Part shown: positions 26,683-38,504 of the stretch, one piece after another
How positions within the stretch are numbered: the stretch's first letter is position 1
Layout: every line of letters begins with the position of its first letter
Origin: Echinococcus granulosus
Taxonomy: Eukaryota; Platyhelminthes; Cestoda; Cyclophyllidea; Taeniidae
Assembly (NCBI RefSeq): GCF_000524195.1
Contig: NW_020170384.1
Location: 2,345,145-2,409,144, forward strand
DNA length: 64,000 nucleotides
Direction: 5' to 3'
Made by a program: the position numbers and the translations under genes
Notes under the pieces: generated by a model
What the model was told of the DNA's origin: nothing
Databases searched by the model: none
What the model saw: the letters and a program-made list of their open reading frames with translations, nothing else

Positions 26683-27895
26683 AAAAAACACCTTAAAAGT
26701 GTCACTTTCTGGTGAATCGGTATAACTGATATCTCCTTCTCGGTAGACTTATAAAGGTTTATCAGAAACACCATAACGGAATTTTTTAACTTCATTTAAG
26801 CCAAAACCTATAAAAAATCGAGACCGCGGAAGGTTGGTGCCAATTTGATTTGAGAGATTGTTCAAAGAATTTAGTCAGTGATGCAGGAAGACATTTGAGA
26901 TCAATTCATTGGCTGTTGTGGTATATGTGTCCCAACATAAAGCATTTTCATTCCTTTTTAAAAAAACTCGTCTTCTATTTAAACCTATCGAGTTGAGAGG
27001 TTCCCTTTGCTCAGCCCAAAACCAAATAATGTTTTGAGGCGTGGTGTTTCAGCTGCGAACCTGATCGGTATCCCTCATTTGCATAAGGGAGATCTACTCA
27101 GAGCCTCCAATCCCAACATCTTTTTGTGTTCCAGTTCTGGTCTCTCTCAGTGTGCCCTGAGAATACATAGATGCTATCGCCTCGTATAAATGGTCATTCG
27201 GAACAGAGGCGAGAAAAGTAGGTGCAGTTATTAGCGCTGTCTATCCGGTCGGCCGCAAACCACTGCTACCGTTAATGCACACTACTGCATGGGGAAATCA
27301 GATAACTCAAGGCAGGGTAATGGTGAAGCATTAACCGAACAAATAGACCGCTGTTCGTGGAGAGTAGCATGGTTTTGTTCGGTAGGTATTCAGGTACGTA
27401 CGTATGTGAACCGCATAGGTGTGATTTTATCTGCGTGATGGAAAGGGGGGATTCCTGTCACCTCATACACCACTCTCTTTCCCCTCACCCTCTCAATATT
27501 GTCATCTCAAGAGGGTGGAAGCGGGCAGTACCAGAGCACGTGGGAGTATTGCGCATCTGGTTGTGGTCGAAAAATGTGCTAATGACAGGTTGATTGGTTT
27601 GTCTATTTACACTTCGATTCATAGCTTATTTTTATTCTCTTGTATAGTTATTTGTAGGAATGCAACCATAAGGGAAGTTGTTTGAACCTCACGATTCTTC
27701 TATCTGCTTAACTAAGTGAAACCAGTGGGATCCCTGCATGAGTATGAATCTGCTGTAAGTGGTAATGGACTCACATGCAGCAAATTATTCACCCAGAAAC
27801 TTACTCGATCACAAAGAACCTCTTTTATTTAGTCCATAGGCTTTAGCTAATCAAGGAAAAATTGTGTTGCTGTCAGCTTGATTTAACTGCTTGAT
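26683..27895. other. Gene-free interval
   Basis: No supported gene. Open frames are at most 78 codons and unrecognised. It lies between two inversely oriented copies of the TRIM-like family. Confidence 0.4.
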
Positions 27896-28975
27896 TGTAA
27901 TACTTTGAATGATGGTTTAACTCCGCGTTTTTGAATCAGTGGGCACTTAAGACCCCGAGATTGGTCTTCCCCTAGGCTGTATGGCATGCCATCCCTTCTG
28001 TAAGTCGGCAATACATATTCTACTCTTGCACTATGTCTTCTCTCCTCCTCGGGGAAGTCTGTACCGCTATATTAGTGGTAGCGATCCCAAAGGATAAATT
28101 CCCTGACTTCTATTATTGAATGATAAGCCTTGAAGTGCTGGAAGAAGGACATATGATGCAAATGGGAGAATCTACAAAGCCCCAAACAGAATGATTAAAA
28201 TGACGTTTACCTTCGACAACTATCCCAGTTCCAGGGTCTCCTGGAATGCTATTAACAACTGGAGCGACACTAGCCGTGAATTCATCCAAAAAGGGTTCTT
28301 TGCGAAGCTGTTTACAGTACCTAAATGAAGATGTCAATTAGGTGGACAAGCAGCACCTCCATTTCTCTATTGGCTGGATAGAACCCAAATAGGTAGATTT
28401 GGGTGAGTAGGACAGGCAAGGCGAAACAGACGCGAAACCTTATTTGTACGAATCTATTTTAGACCCTTTCTTTTATTTTAAATGACTCTAAATTTGAGAT
28501 AATGCTCTCATGGCTAGCAATGGTCTGCACACTCCTCTTGTCTCAATGTAATTTGCAAATAGGGCAAAACCCCAGATTCAGTAGAACTTGCCAAGGGAGA
28601 TCAGTGAAAATGTGGTCAGATATCGTCCCAATTGCACGCAAAAAGGGTGCCTGGCGCAGTAGGTTCGTGGATGTTTCGTCTTGCTACACCGACCACGTTG
28701 TTAGGGCTGACGTGGGAGACTGACCAAGGAGGGTACCAAGGACGTTACCCAAAAGGAGAGGAAGGGTATGTAATGCTTTGATTGTTTATTTAACTCCTGT
28801 TTCGGTTACGCGGGTACTAAGGAGCGGCTCGGCTACTGTACTTTTGCCCTTCGGCCTAATCTTTTGTCCATGCAAGAAGTATTGCAGCCCTTCTGCATGT
28901 CACCAGAAATAATCTACTGCTCATAAGCAGGAGCGATAAGTTTCTGCTCTGTCTCATCAACCTTGACTTAAGGCA
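27896..28975 (-). mobile_element. TRIM-like element, copy E (reverse orientation)
   Basis: About 1.08 kb. The first terminal repeat, 27896-28063, starts TGTAATACTTTGAATGATG. The second, about 28769-28975, starts TGTAATGCTTTGATTG and includes TTCGGTTACGCGGGTACTAAGGAG. Read in family orientation these are the 3' ends, ...AATCAAAGCATTACA, that give the CA terminus. The interior matches copy D in order and orientation. The outer part of the second repeat (28890-28975) is strongly decayed, so its edge is uncertain. Confidence 0.72.
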
Positions 28976-29825
28976 TAATTGAATGCTAAAGTCACTTTCC
29001 ACACTAGCAGGAATGGATAACTCCCGTCCAGCTTCTTTACAAACTGGTATTGATAATCTGCTTTTGTAAAGCACTCAACTGTAGAAGGGCATGCTTTATA
29101 AATCGTACACTCATTTTTCTCTCTGACAAGAATTATCCTGCCTCATAATGGATATCCGCTAGCAAAAAGTCGTAAAGTAGCCCAAATGAACCCCTGTCCG
29201 TGTGTTTTGGGGTTAATTTTTCTTCATCCGACAAATGCAAACATACGTGTGTCAGTTAAAGCACGATAATGCAGCCATGGCTACTGTTTGCTGGTGCGTG
29301 AAGAGAGGATGGTGAGGTGTATGCGTCGTCTTTGGTGTGTTTTTCCCCATCTAACCGTACCTCAATGCCAGCCAACCTGCCCGTGTGTGCGTGTGCAGGT
29401 ATATGAAGCCGCAAAATGTGGTGTACCAAAAAGTGCCACCAGGAGAGGAACAAAAAACGACCCGGGTGGAAGCGAAAACAATGAATTTGCTGTAGAGCGT
29501 GAAGAAGATACAAACACGTGATGAAAGATGATTTTACCCTTTTTTTTCCCTGTACTTTTTGAGCATAGGAGTCAAAATATTTTACCAGGTCAAATACAAA
29601 GTAAGAGGAGATGATGGCACTTTGACGCCTGGGTTCTAACTCCAAGTCAGGCGCTAAGATCAGCTAAAGTGGTCTAAATTGCCTTTAAAACATTCTTTGA
29701 CAAAAACTGCTTGCTAGAATACACTCTTAAAGCTGATGGTTGTCAACCCTGTCCTCTTGAACCGCCGATGTCTTTTGTTCGGTCAATTGGGCCTCCCCGC
29801 TAGGAAGAGCAAGTTTAGGAACCTT
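28976..29825. other. Gene-free interval
   Basis: No supported gene. A 129-codon minus-strand frame (29256-29645) shows no family signature. A GT-rich patch (GTGTGTGCGTGTGCAGG) is near 29382. Confidence 0.4.
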
Positions 29826-30070
29826 TGTCCGAGATTTCCCTAAAGACGAAAGAAGACATAATAACCGAGCAAGGTATGCATTGATGATGCACGGAAGAGC
29901 TTAAAGGGTGCTGGGATGGCCTGTAGGTCAGTCTACCTGGTGGATGCACGCTGACGGAGCCCAAAATGGCTCATAACCAAAATCTGAAATTTAAACAAAC
30001 AACTGAAGCATTACAACCCGCTCCTCAACTTAGCCATTTGACGTACACCTACCTCACTCCTTTTAATAGT
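29826..30070 (+). mobile_element. TRIM-like element fragment: terminal repeat plus start of interior
   Basis: A 190-bp terminal repeat (29826-30015) reads TGTCCGAG...CTAAAGACGAAAGAAGACAT...GAAGCATTACA, the clearest TG...CA bounded example in the window. The following 55 bp (ACGTACACCTACCTCACTCC) match the beginning of copy B's interior (TCGTCCCTATGTCTCTCC), after which similarity stops. It is therefore a truncated element rather than a pure solo repeat. Copy C follows 675 bp later in the same orientation. Confidence 0.65.
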
Positions 30071-30745
30071 AAAGGTTAATTTTGGTAAAGTTTCAACAGC
30101 TTATTGTTATGCCCTTTCTTGTCTACATCGTTAAAATTCTTCACAAGGAAAGACTGAGCCTCGACTAAGTTGCATTTAATCTTTCTCCAGTCTTATTTTA
30201 CTTCTAATTTCACTAAGTAAATTGGAAATCTTCTACCTTTAATGATTTTTTCACTGGTAGCTGATTTTGGACTAGGCGTGTTCGCTGTCGAAGTCTCCAA
30301 GACCTCTAGATGACCTTGCTTCACCCATTATAGGGTACAATTGAAATATCGAGTCCTAGAGTGACATAATCTCAGTTAAAAAGAAGACTTTTGTTGCATT
30401 AAGGTTGAGCGTGTAAGGTAAGAACTCTGAAAACGAGACTAGTTTACCATCTTCTCTTGAAATGAAAGGAAAATTTTATAGGTGGAAGAGCACTTTACCC
30501 CTTTGGTGTATCACGAGGACGTCAACAATTGCTCCAACTGGAAAAACAATGGATAAGTTGAGAGAATGAGGTCTTTAGTCCACGTTGCAATGAAAGTTAG
30601 GTTTCCCATTACTTATAATAAAAATTTACATATTCCATCAAATATTTAGGTCAACTTTGTCAATGGCTTGCTATCGCCTGTCTACTACTCTTATTTTATT
30701 TAGCAAATGACATTCACTAATCATTTCAATGATTGTGTAGCACCC
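30071..30745. other. Interval between a truncated and a paired family copy
   Basis: AT-rich and without a supported gene. It could be a further-decayed interior of the preceding fragment, but I could not align it. Confidence 0.35.
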
Positions 30746-31740
30746 TGCAGCATTCCTGACGGACAAAAATTATAATGCCAGAGTGGAATGCGTATTATGG
30801 CCTGAAAGTAATGCCGCTTATCAAAAGTACAATTGCGGAGCCTTAGGTGCCCGTAAAACTAAAACTAATAGTCTGGCTAAATAATCAAAACATTTCATAG
30901 TCCCTCCCTTCTTTTGAGTGTCCTCCTCGGCGTTCCCCTTGGTCAACATCCAGCGTAAGCCATCGAAACGTAGTGGAGATAGTGGCATAAGAATAACACC
31001 CTACCACCAGCCGCGCCAGTCATCGAATTTGCATGCAACTGAGAAGACATCCGACATCATCGTTACTGGTCTCGCTTGGCAATGCTACTAGATCTGAAGT
31101 TTCGTCCGGTTTGGGAATCATATTGGAAGACAGGCGAGTTGCCGTCTGTCATGTTTGCCCATCAGTGATTGCAAAAACAGTAGCCCAAAAGCAGAATCAT
31201 TTAATGAAGGATGGTAGCTAGAATGCTTTCATGGAAAAAATTTCAAGTTTGTTTCTCCTTTCTGCTTTGTTTCCGCTTCAATGCTGCCCATCCATACCTA
31301 CCTATCTGGGTTCCATCCATCTAGTAGAGATACAGAAGAGAAGGAGGAGGTATTGCGTGTTCACTTACTTGGTATCTTCATGCAAGTACTGCAGACAGCT
31401 TTGTAGCAAAGTCTTCTGGGTCGTTTACGGTTATTGGCGCTTTTGTTGCTAATAGAGTTCCTCCAGAACACGGGACTGGGACGGTGGCTGAAGTTGGACG
31501 TCATTTCCAACCCTTCTTCCATCACATTAAAGTTAGGCATTTACCATTTAAAATCAGGATAGCTGTTTGTTAGGATGGGATTTGCTTTTGGCTGCCCCTA
31601 TTGTAGAGTCGTAAGACGAAAAAAGACATAATACTAGGGTAGGATATGTATTATTGACGGAGAGAAGGACTATGAGCTACTGGCATGGCGCAGAGGCCAT
31701 GCCGCCCAGCAAAATACGGAGGCGGTCCTTGTCACATTGT
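30746..31740 (+). mobile_element. TRIM-like element, copy C
   Basis: About 1.0 kb. The left terminal repeat is 30746-30896 (about 40 bp deleted in its middle), with TTGCGGAGCCTTAGGTGCCCG. The right repeat, about 31593-31740, keeps the intact palindromic core GGCATGGCGCAGAGGCCATGCC and AAGACGAAAAAAGACATAATACTAGGG. Its last 50 bp are lost. The interior aligns with copies A and B, including CACGGGACTGGG (31473) against CACAGACTGGG (26357) and CACGGGATTG (14981). No coding capacity is seen. Confidence 0.72.
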
Positions 31741-34700
31741 CATATTTGAGTTGGTAGTACTAGTTTCGAGCAACTTTCACTTTGGTTTCTAGTCCTTCGT
31801 AATTACGCCTGTTTTTGAAATTTTCAGTTGATAGACAAGACCAAGAAATTTGCTGGATGTTTTAGCTGGGACTTCAGTTAGGAATTCTTGATTGGAAATA
31901 ATTCGCCTATTTATAACTATTATACCAAAGAAAGATCTTTAAATTGTAAAATGAGGTACATTCAAAGGGAAAACCGTTGAATACCTCGAAAATTTTCAGC
32001 AGTGAATTCAGGCGACTGCAGACTTCGTTTGACCGCGGAGTTCCTACTGCGGGTAATAATGGGGTACTCAAGTCAGAAGGATGATTGGCAATCGACGTAT
32101 GGCAGGGCTGAGGGACCACTGACACAAGCGACATGAACAGGATGGCATGACATCAGCTCTGGCACCTGAGGTGACCCTTCTGCTACGACCATCACACGGT
32201 AGTTAAAGGCTTTTAAATTGACCTCGTGATTGGAACGCAGGTCATGGAGAGATTTCCCTTTAGTACGAAATGACCTTTGATTCTGAAGGTTCTTCTCCAT
32301 CCAACCGGCAATGCTTCCTTGTAAACTGTAAGCTAAAAGTTTAATTTACTTCTATCACTTAGGGTTAGTTAATATTCTGCCGCAGGTGCCTTTTTGAGGT
32401 CTTTCCATTTAGACGTTCTTGCCATCATTCTGTATTTTTGCTGCCATCCACCAGACCATTTGCCGTATTTTATTGCTCCTTGGAAATAAAAAAGGTACAA
32501 ATTTTTCTGTTGATGCATCAAGTCTAACATAATCATGAAAAATTTTAATGAAGCTCAGCTATACACGTTTATATTTCGCTTAAATTTCTCCTCGCAACCA
32601 TGGTGGCTATTACTTAGAATCCAGACTCATGATAGTTACCAAAAGTTGTCTCAACTTTGGCAGTTTTCTATTCTGTCCCGATAACTTCCAAAGAAGTAAA
32701 ATCAAACATCTCAAAGGGCTCAACTTCAAGCCGTAGTGTGAGATTAAGATTAATTGTTTGATTGAGATCTGTAGAGAGTAAAAGAAGCGCATATCCAAAC
32801 TGTTCGAGTCAGGTCTATGGGCTAAACTATGCTTTAGTGCATCTGCCAGTCGTGTGTAAACAAGGCGACAGCATGGAAACGGTGAATGCTCAATGATTTA
32901 TACTTCTTCCACATCCACTGCCTATTAATCTACCTTATTGACAATCAAACTATCGGGATTTTAATTCAGGTGACAAAAAAGTGAAAAGTACCATGGCTCT
33001 GAAACCTCAGGAAAAGTCTTAAGGTGCCACGAGGTGCTTGATTAGCAAGGACCAATTAATTAACCAACACCACGGCAATTGTGGACGGTTCTGCGATGCG
33101 GTGAGCCAATATGGTTACATTGGCTGCGTTTTGAGGCGTAGCAGAAGAGCCCACCACCAACAATGCTAACCACTGAAGCCACATTTTTTGCTCTCTCTTT
33201 CACACTGTAACGAAAGACAATGCCTGTGCAGTCATGGATAGCGCTCTATGGGGTTTATATTTTGTGGCAAGAACGCAGCCAATACACTGCCTCCTCGACT
33301 GAGTGGCAGTGGACTAGCTGCCCCATCCAGACAGAGGAGCGGTACATTTTTGAAGACATCGGTGAGGCAAATTCCCTACTTTTGCCTCAAATACCGTAAC
33401 TTATTCCAGGGATCAAAACTTGTGCTGATATGTGCAGTTATTCTCTTACAACGAACAATCTACAAATAAACTGAATCAATCTATTTGAGACACGATTTTG
33501 TGCATTCGGATATCATCAAGGGCCAATTTTATATTCACTTTTCTTTGTCAATCAGTTCTTCATTCAACTTTTCAGGCTGTCCAGTTTAAAACACTAATTT
33601 TTAACATTAAAATAGAATAAATTAAAAGCGTATCTTCCAGTGGAGGCAACAATGCCTAAAGCCCATACCATCATCTTTACCAGGGCTACAGAAGCAAAAA
33701 AGTGCTCACACTGAAGCCAAATTCTCGTCTTGTTGTTGGGCCTTTTTTTCCCAAATTTTATTTCTAGATATCAGTTTAGTCTAATTCACTGACCTTGTGC
33801 TTGAACACTCGCACGTAGCTACAAAAGCGCTCCAGTGCTAATGGTTAGAGGCTTACAGAATTCCCACTTCAGTTGTTGCGTTGGGCGGTTATCCCAGTTG
33901 CTTTGCGGGACGTAAAGCCATATTTCGAGGACTCGGGTGTGTGCGCGTGTGTATTTGCACAGCACTTTTTGGAATTCAGTGCCAAAAAACCTCGAATAGA
34001 AATGCGCGACAGCTGTTACAGCTTCACGGCAAATTCTCAACGCTATTAAGGTGAAAGAGAGCTACCAAGGGTTATAACTCCCCATCTAGACACTCAGTCC
34101 TCCATCGATTGGAGGCGTTTGAATATATCAATGTTGCATTATAGTTTACATAAGACTAAGTCTCGAGAGCGAGGTTTTTTGCATTCCCCATTGCAATGTT
34201 ATAGTAAAACACCGATAGGATATGTTGCGACAATACTTGCTCAGACAGTTTATTGAAGGAGATTAATCGACTGTATTTTAAAAATCATGGAAATGATACT
34301 TATAGCAATCTTCTTACTTTCCACTCTCCATTTTTCCCCTACGTGAGTCCGCTTGACCCCCAGACCTGTTAATCGAAAGGTCGTCCTCCATGCGTGGGAA
34401 AGGCGGCCTGCACGCGAGTCCACCCACATACGTATACGCATCCGATCGGGTAGAAATTGCGTGTTGAGGAGAAATGAGGTGGACATGGAAAGTAGCATGT
34501 GCCGACCATCTAGGTGAGTCTCTAGCTCCCCCACCTTCCATTCGATTCCATCTCATTTCACTGCGTCGCGCCTGATTTCAATCTTCCCCCTAGAGAGGTG
34601 ATTGTCGCCATAGCAACAGAGGAAGGGACCATTTTAATTTAGCTCACTTTTGTCCCTCGGGGTTGGAATTATGGGTGAGGCGAGGCGAGGCCTAGGATCA

Positions 34701-37700
34701 TCATAATACTACTGTCGTCGTGGGAAATGTTTAGCATTCTCGGCAGATGTTATCAGTTTAATGGGCTTTCCGCCCGTCTTATTCAGTGGTAGTTTCACCT
34801 ACCATGGAACCAAAGGACGGTGGTAGTATCCCACTGTGCTGTGCAATAATGAACAGGTTTTTAATGAGATCGTGAAAAAAGCTAGTTTTGGCGATTAACA
34901 CAAACGTTATGAGGTGAAGCGGATCAAAGAGAAGAAAGAGGCATGGGCCGTTCATGGAAGACATCAGATTCCTCAAATATTTCTCCATTTTAAGACCAGG
35001 TAGAGTGATCACAGCATTCATTCGATTGATATCTTTTGGGTGTTCTGCCTTTGGAGGTAGTTTCATTTTTAGTACCCTAATTATTTCTGACGACAGTGCC
35101 GGTTTGCGCGCCAGAAAGTAGCTCCCTCGTAAACGTACAGAAGGTGTGGGCGACCGGTAGCATATATGCCATGAATCAAGCTGAATGCCACCAACATGGA
35201 GATTATATAGCGGAGGGAAGTAAAGACCGCAAACAATCATGATTAAAATGAAAACCATTGCAGTATGACACTGTGTGCATAGGTAGTATGCCAGTGTACC
35301 ATCAGGTTGGAGACAAAGTTTCCTGAGATCTTACTCATCCCGCGGACTCACTGAGCGGCTGGTTGCTGGGGCCTTTTTAGCACCTGTTAACGTCCTGACA
35401 CCACCGTGATGGAGCAGTTGAGTCCCCCAGGGGGGATGAAGGGATGAGGAGGGCTCCCCGTGGGAAGCACAATTCTGGCGGACACTAATGCGATTAACTT
35501 CTACCCTCACTCAAGGCGCCATAGATCAAGTAGGCTTGCGTGTGTGGTGGTTTTTTACACCAAATCTCTTATCCTGGCCCGAGAAAAACTGCATGTCGGC
35601 CCTGAGTGGCGGACATTTTGGTGTGCCTACGCGACGACGTGACGATAGGTGCAAGGACGACCTTTACCTCGGCTTCTATTTAGCGCTCACAATCCACACA
35701 GCCTCTGTCTTGGGGGTTAATTAATGCAAAGGTTACAGGAGTGGAAGGGAGGAGGAGGGCAGTCTGTGTATTTGTGCGCCTGTGACATTTGGATGACGCT
35801 CTTCCGATGACTGTTTTTGGTCCGTGCACGCCTCTAAGTAGGCTGCTGAACCACAGTCGAAAGTTATGCAAAATGTCAACGCTGTGAGGTGTGTGCGGGC
35901 GCATTAGCGGCAAGAAATTAATACTCGGTGACAACTTCCCACACTCTATTGTTACAGCTTGTCCTGCTTTCGTACTGAAGTGACATTTTTACTTTAGCTA
36001 GATGAAAGTTAGGCCTATTGAAGAAGTTCACTTCATCCAGTGACTCAAGACTCAGTACTTCTGTCGTTTAGTATACTCGCCTTGAACGCATAAATGTCAG
36101 TGGTGTATTGGCTACTCCCCTCTTCGTCTTCGGTCTTTTGCAAATCCACTAAGAGACTGTCAAATGTCGTTTTGACGGTGTCATGGATCATGTTGTCACA
36201 TTACCGCGCATTCGAAGTCCATGCACACACATATCCACGCACACAGCGTGATGACAGTATATCTGCCTGATCCGCACGTTAAGTGGCCACATGTGCCTCT
36301 TGTCACCAACAGCACGTCTATCAGAATGGCCGGGGTCCACATGGGGAATGGTGAGGGACGATAGAGAGGGGGAGAGTGGAGGGGAGGTGATACTGGACAC
36401 GTCCACTTAGTGATTTTGTCCTCATCTCATTCACGGTTTATACACAGTTGTCAAACCCTTCGAGTGTGGCCTCTGACACCTTTACACTTACTTGACGAAT
36501 AGTATTATAATTCCTTCATGCATTTAGAAAATTTGGACAGAAAATTTCAAAGACCGTACTATGCTTATAACTGGCCTTAAGAAGTGATTTTACAGAATAC
36601 AGCGAAACGTGTGCGTTGAGAATGCGGCATTCTCACTTTACTATCCCTTGTAGTCGCCAGAATGCGTGAGCCACAATAATTATCACTTTGAGAGTAGCCT
36701 CTGCACATGGCCACATTGGCGTGCATTCATATCAGGTTTAAGTGGAGGCGGTCCTCATGAGAGGTTTTCAAAGCAATCACATCACCTGTAACAACGGCTC
36801 CCTCTCCTTCGCTATTTTTCCCCCGCACTCACTCCTCATCCCTCCTCTCAAGAGTGGCTATAAAAAGCTCTGGGTTAGTGGTCCTTGATGGGCATTTGTT
36901 TGTTTAGCCGTTGCAACTGCTGCTTTGTATATGAACTGCCATTTGAGAAGGTAGTCGCACTACATTTCCCTCCTCCCTCCCCCCACCCGTCTCTCTGAAC
37001 TCCGGTAATCCTACTCTCTCCCTGTGCCTGCCTGCCCGATAATGGCCGAGGAAGGCAACTGTCAGTAGGGCGGGATTTTGCTGCGTAATATGCACCACAT
37101 ATAAACCCATCCACCTCTACACACACCCACCCACATATACATGGGATTATTCGCCCACCCTTGGCCATTACAATGCGCAAACCGTAATGGAAGGGCCGGA
37201 TTCCATCGAGCTGCGTGGTCGCCATCCCCATCAGCCAGCGGCCAGCTGGATAGGCAAATTTCAGTGTATACACAACTACAATTGACATGCGTTTTTATGG
37301 ACTGCTGTTGGCGTGCCGTGACTCCATTTGCTGTGTACTCCATTGCCCCTTTCCTTCAGCCGCACAACTCATGAGAATAGGAACAGGTGGAGGCCCGAAG
37401 GAGCAATTTTCTGTGCTCTAAGATTTTGTGCCATCTGTAAAGAACATTGGAATATTTATATTCACAAATCGAAACCAGTGGATAATCAGGGAAGAGAGTG
37501 TTCACTACTTTAGTAGCGATTTAGCGCTCACCTTGTTCGTTAATTCTGTGATAAATCAGATAGCGCCTTCATCCATTTTTGATATTAGCGAGAACAAAAA
37601 ACCTAATTCAGAGAATGTTAAATTGTCTTCCCTTGCCCTTGTCCTTGCAAACGTTGTCGAAAAGGCGAGCCACATTAACAAACATGGAAATTTGCTCCGT

Positions 37701-38330
37701 GAAAGAAGCGTAGAACTTCAAAGAGGGAGAGGGAGAGAAAGACACTTTTGTTTCTAGAGAATTAATAACCGACCTTTTTAGTTAATAAGGCACCCGGTTA
37801 TGTATGATAAATGCAACTTTATTCCAGAAATCCTACAAATGTTGATTATTTTTTTCCTCGCAATTTGAACAGCATCATCACCTTAAAAATACGATATCCA
37901 CCGTAAATGGCAAATGTCTAGCCCAGGAGATAACTTTTTCCCTAGTTTATAGAAATCTGATATTTACGGAATTTTAAGGAGGTACCTTAAAATTTAGTTC
38001 GCCGCTACTACCAAAATGGGCTAAATTTTGCCGCAAACAAAGAAATTCGTGAGAACTCCTGCCTTGGGGACAAGAGGCGTAAGTAATATACTACTGGTAA
38101 TGTTTCAGCGTCTACCAAAAACGGTGTTGCCTACCAAGTTTTCCAGATTAAAACATTGTTGTAAAGCGCGAGACCCGAATTAAAAATGCAAAATAATCAA
38201 CACAACAAGGCTGGCAACCCTCTTTGACTCTACTTTTACTCGCCTATCAACCACTTGAAGTCCTCGAGATCAATCACGTACGACGTGTTAGTGGTGGTGG
38301 TGCGTGTCAACTCGCTCAGGTGTCAGCAAC
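31741..38330. other. Gene-free stretch
   Basis: No gene I can support. The longest frame is 159 codons on the minus strand (34779-35258). It begins with a hydrophobic stretch that could act as a membrane segment and has a second hydrophobic run near its C-terminus, but no family is suggested and it may be chance. GAGGC tandem units (about 34676-34692) and CT-rich patches near 36960-37030 are the only repeats noted. Confidence 0.4.
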
Positions 38331-38504
38331 TTAACATTGCTCTTCACCCTTAATTAAACTTTTAATTTGGGTTTTGAGAGCACGCAAGGCTCCGTCTTTG
38401 TACTTCCTCTGGGCGGCGTGGCCTCCAGACTATGCCAGCAGCACCCCAGCCCTTCTGCTCTAGTATTATGAGTTCCTTCGACTATAGGGAAGACCGGGGA
38501 CGCA
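38331..38504 (-). mobile_element. Lone terminal repeat of the TRIM-like family (reverse)
   Basis: Contains AAGGCTCCGTCTTTGTACTT, the core CTGGGCGGCGTGGCCTCC...CTATGCCAGCAG, CCCCAGCCCTTCT and TAGTATTATGAGTTCCTTCG, in the order of the reversed terminal repeats of copies D and E. GCAAC occurs at 38326-38330 and again at 38502-38506, right at the two edges. This is a possible 5-bp target-site duplication, though one such match can be chance. No interior adjoins it. Confidence 0.65.

Noticed and set aside
27260..27300. ACCGTTAATG resembling the start of a cestode spliced leader
   Set aside because: Only a few bases match. No donor and no Sm-like site follow.
29256..29645. 129-codon minus-strand open frame
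   Set aside because: No family signature. The opposite strand is also open over 77 codons.
34779..35258. 159-codon minus-strand open frame with hydrophobic ends
   Set aside because: No family resemblance and no splice or poly(A) context. In 64 kb of this composition about one frame of this length is expected by chance.
36875..37288. 137-codon minus-strand open frame
   Set aside because: Overlaps long open frames in other phases of the same strand and on plus. No family and no gene context.
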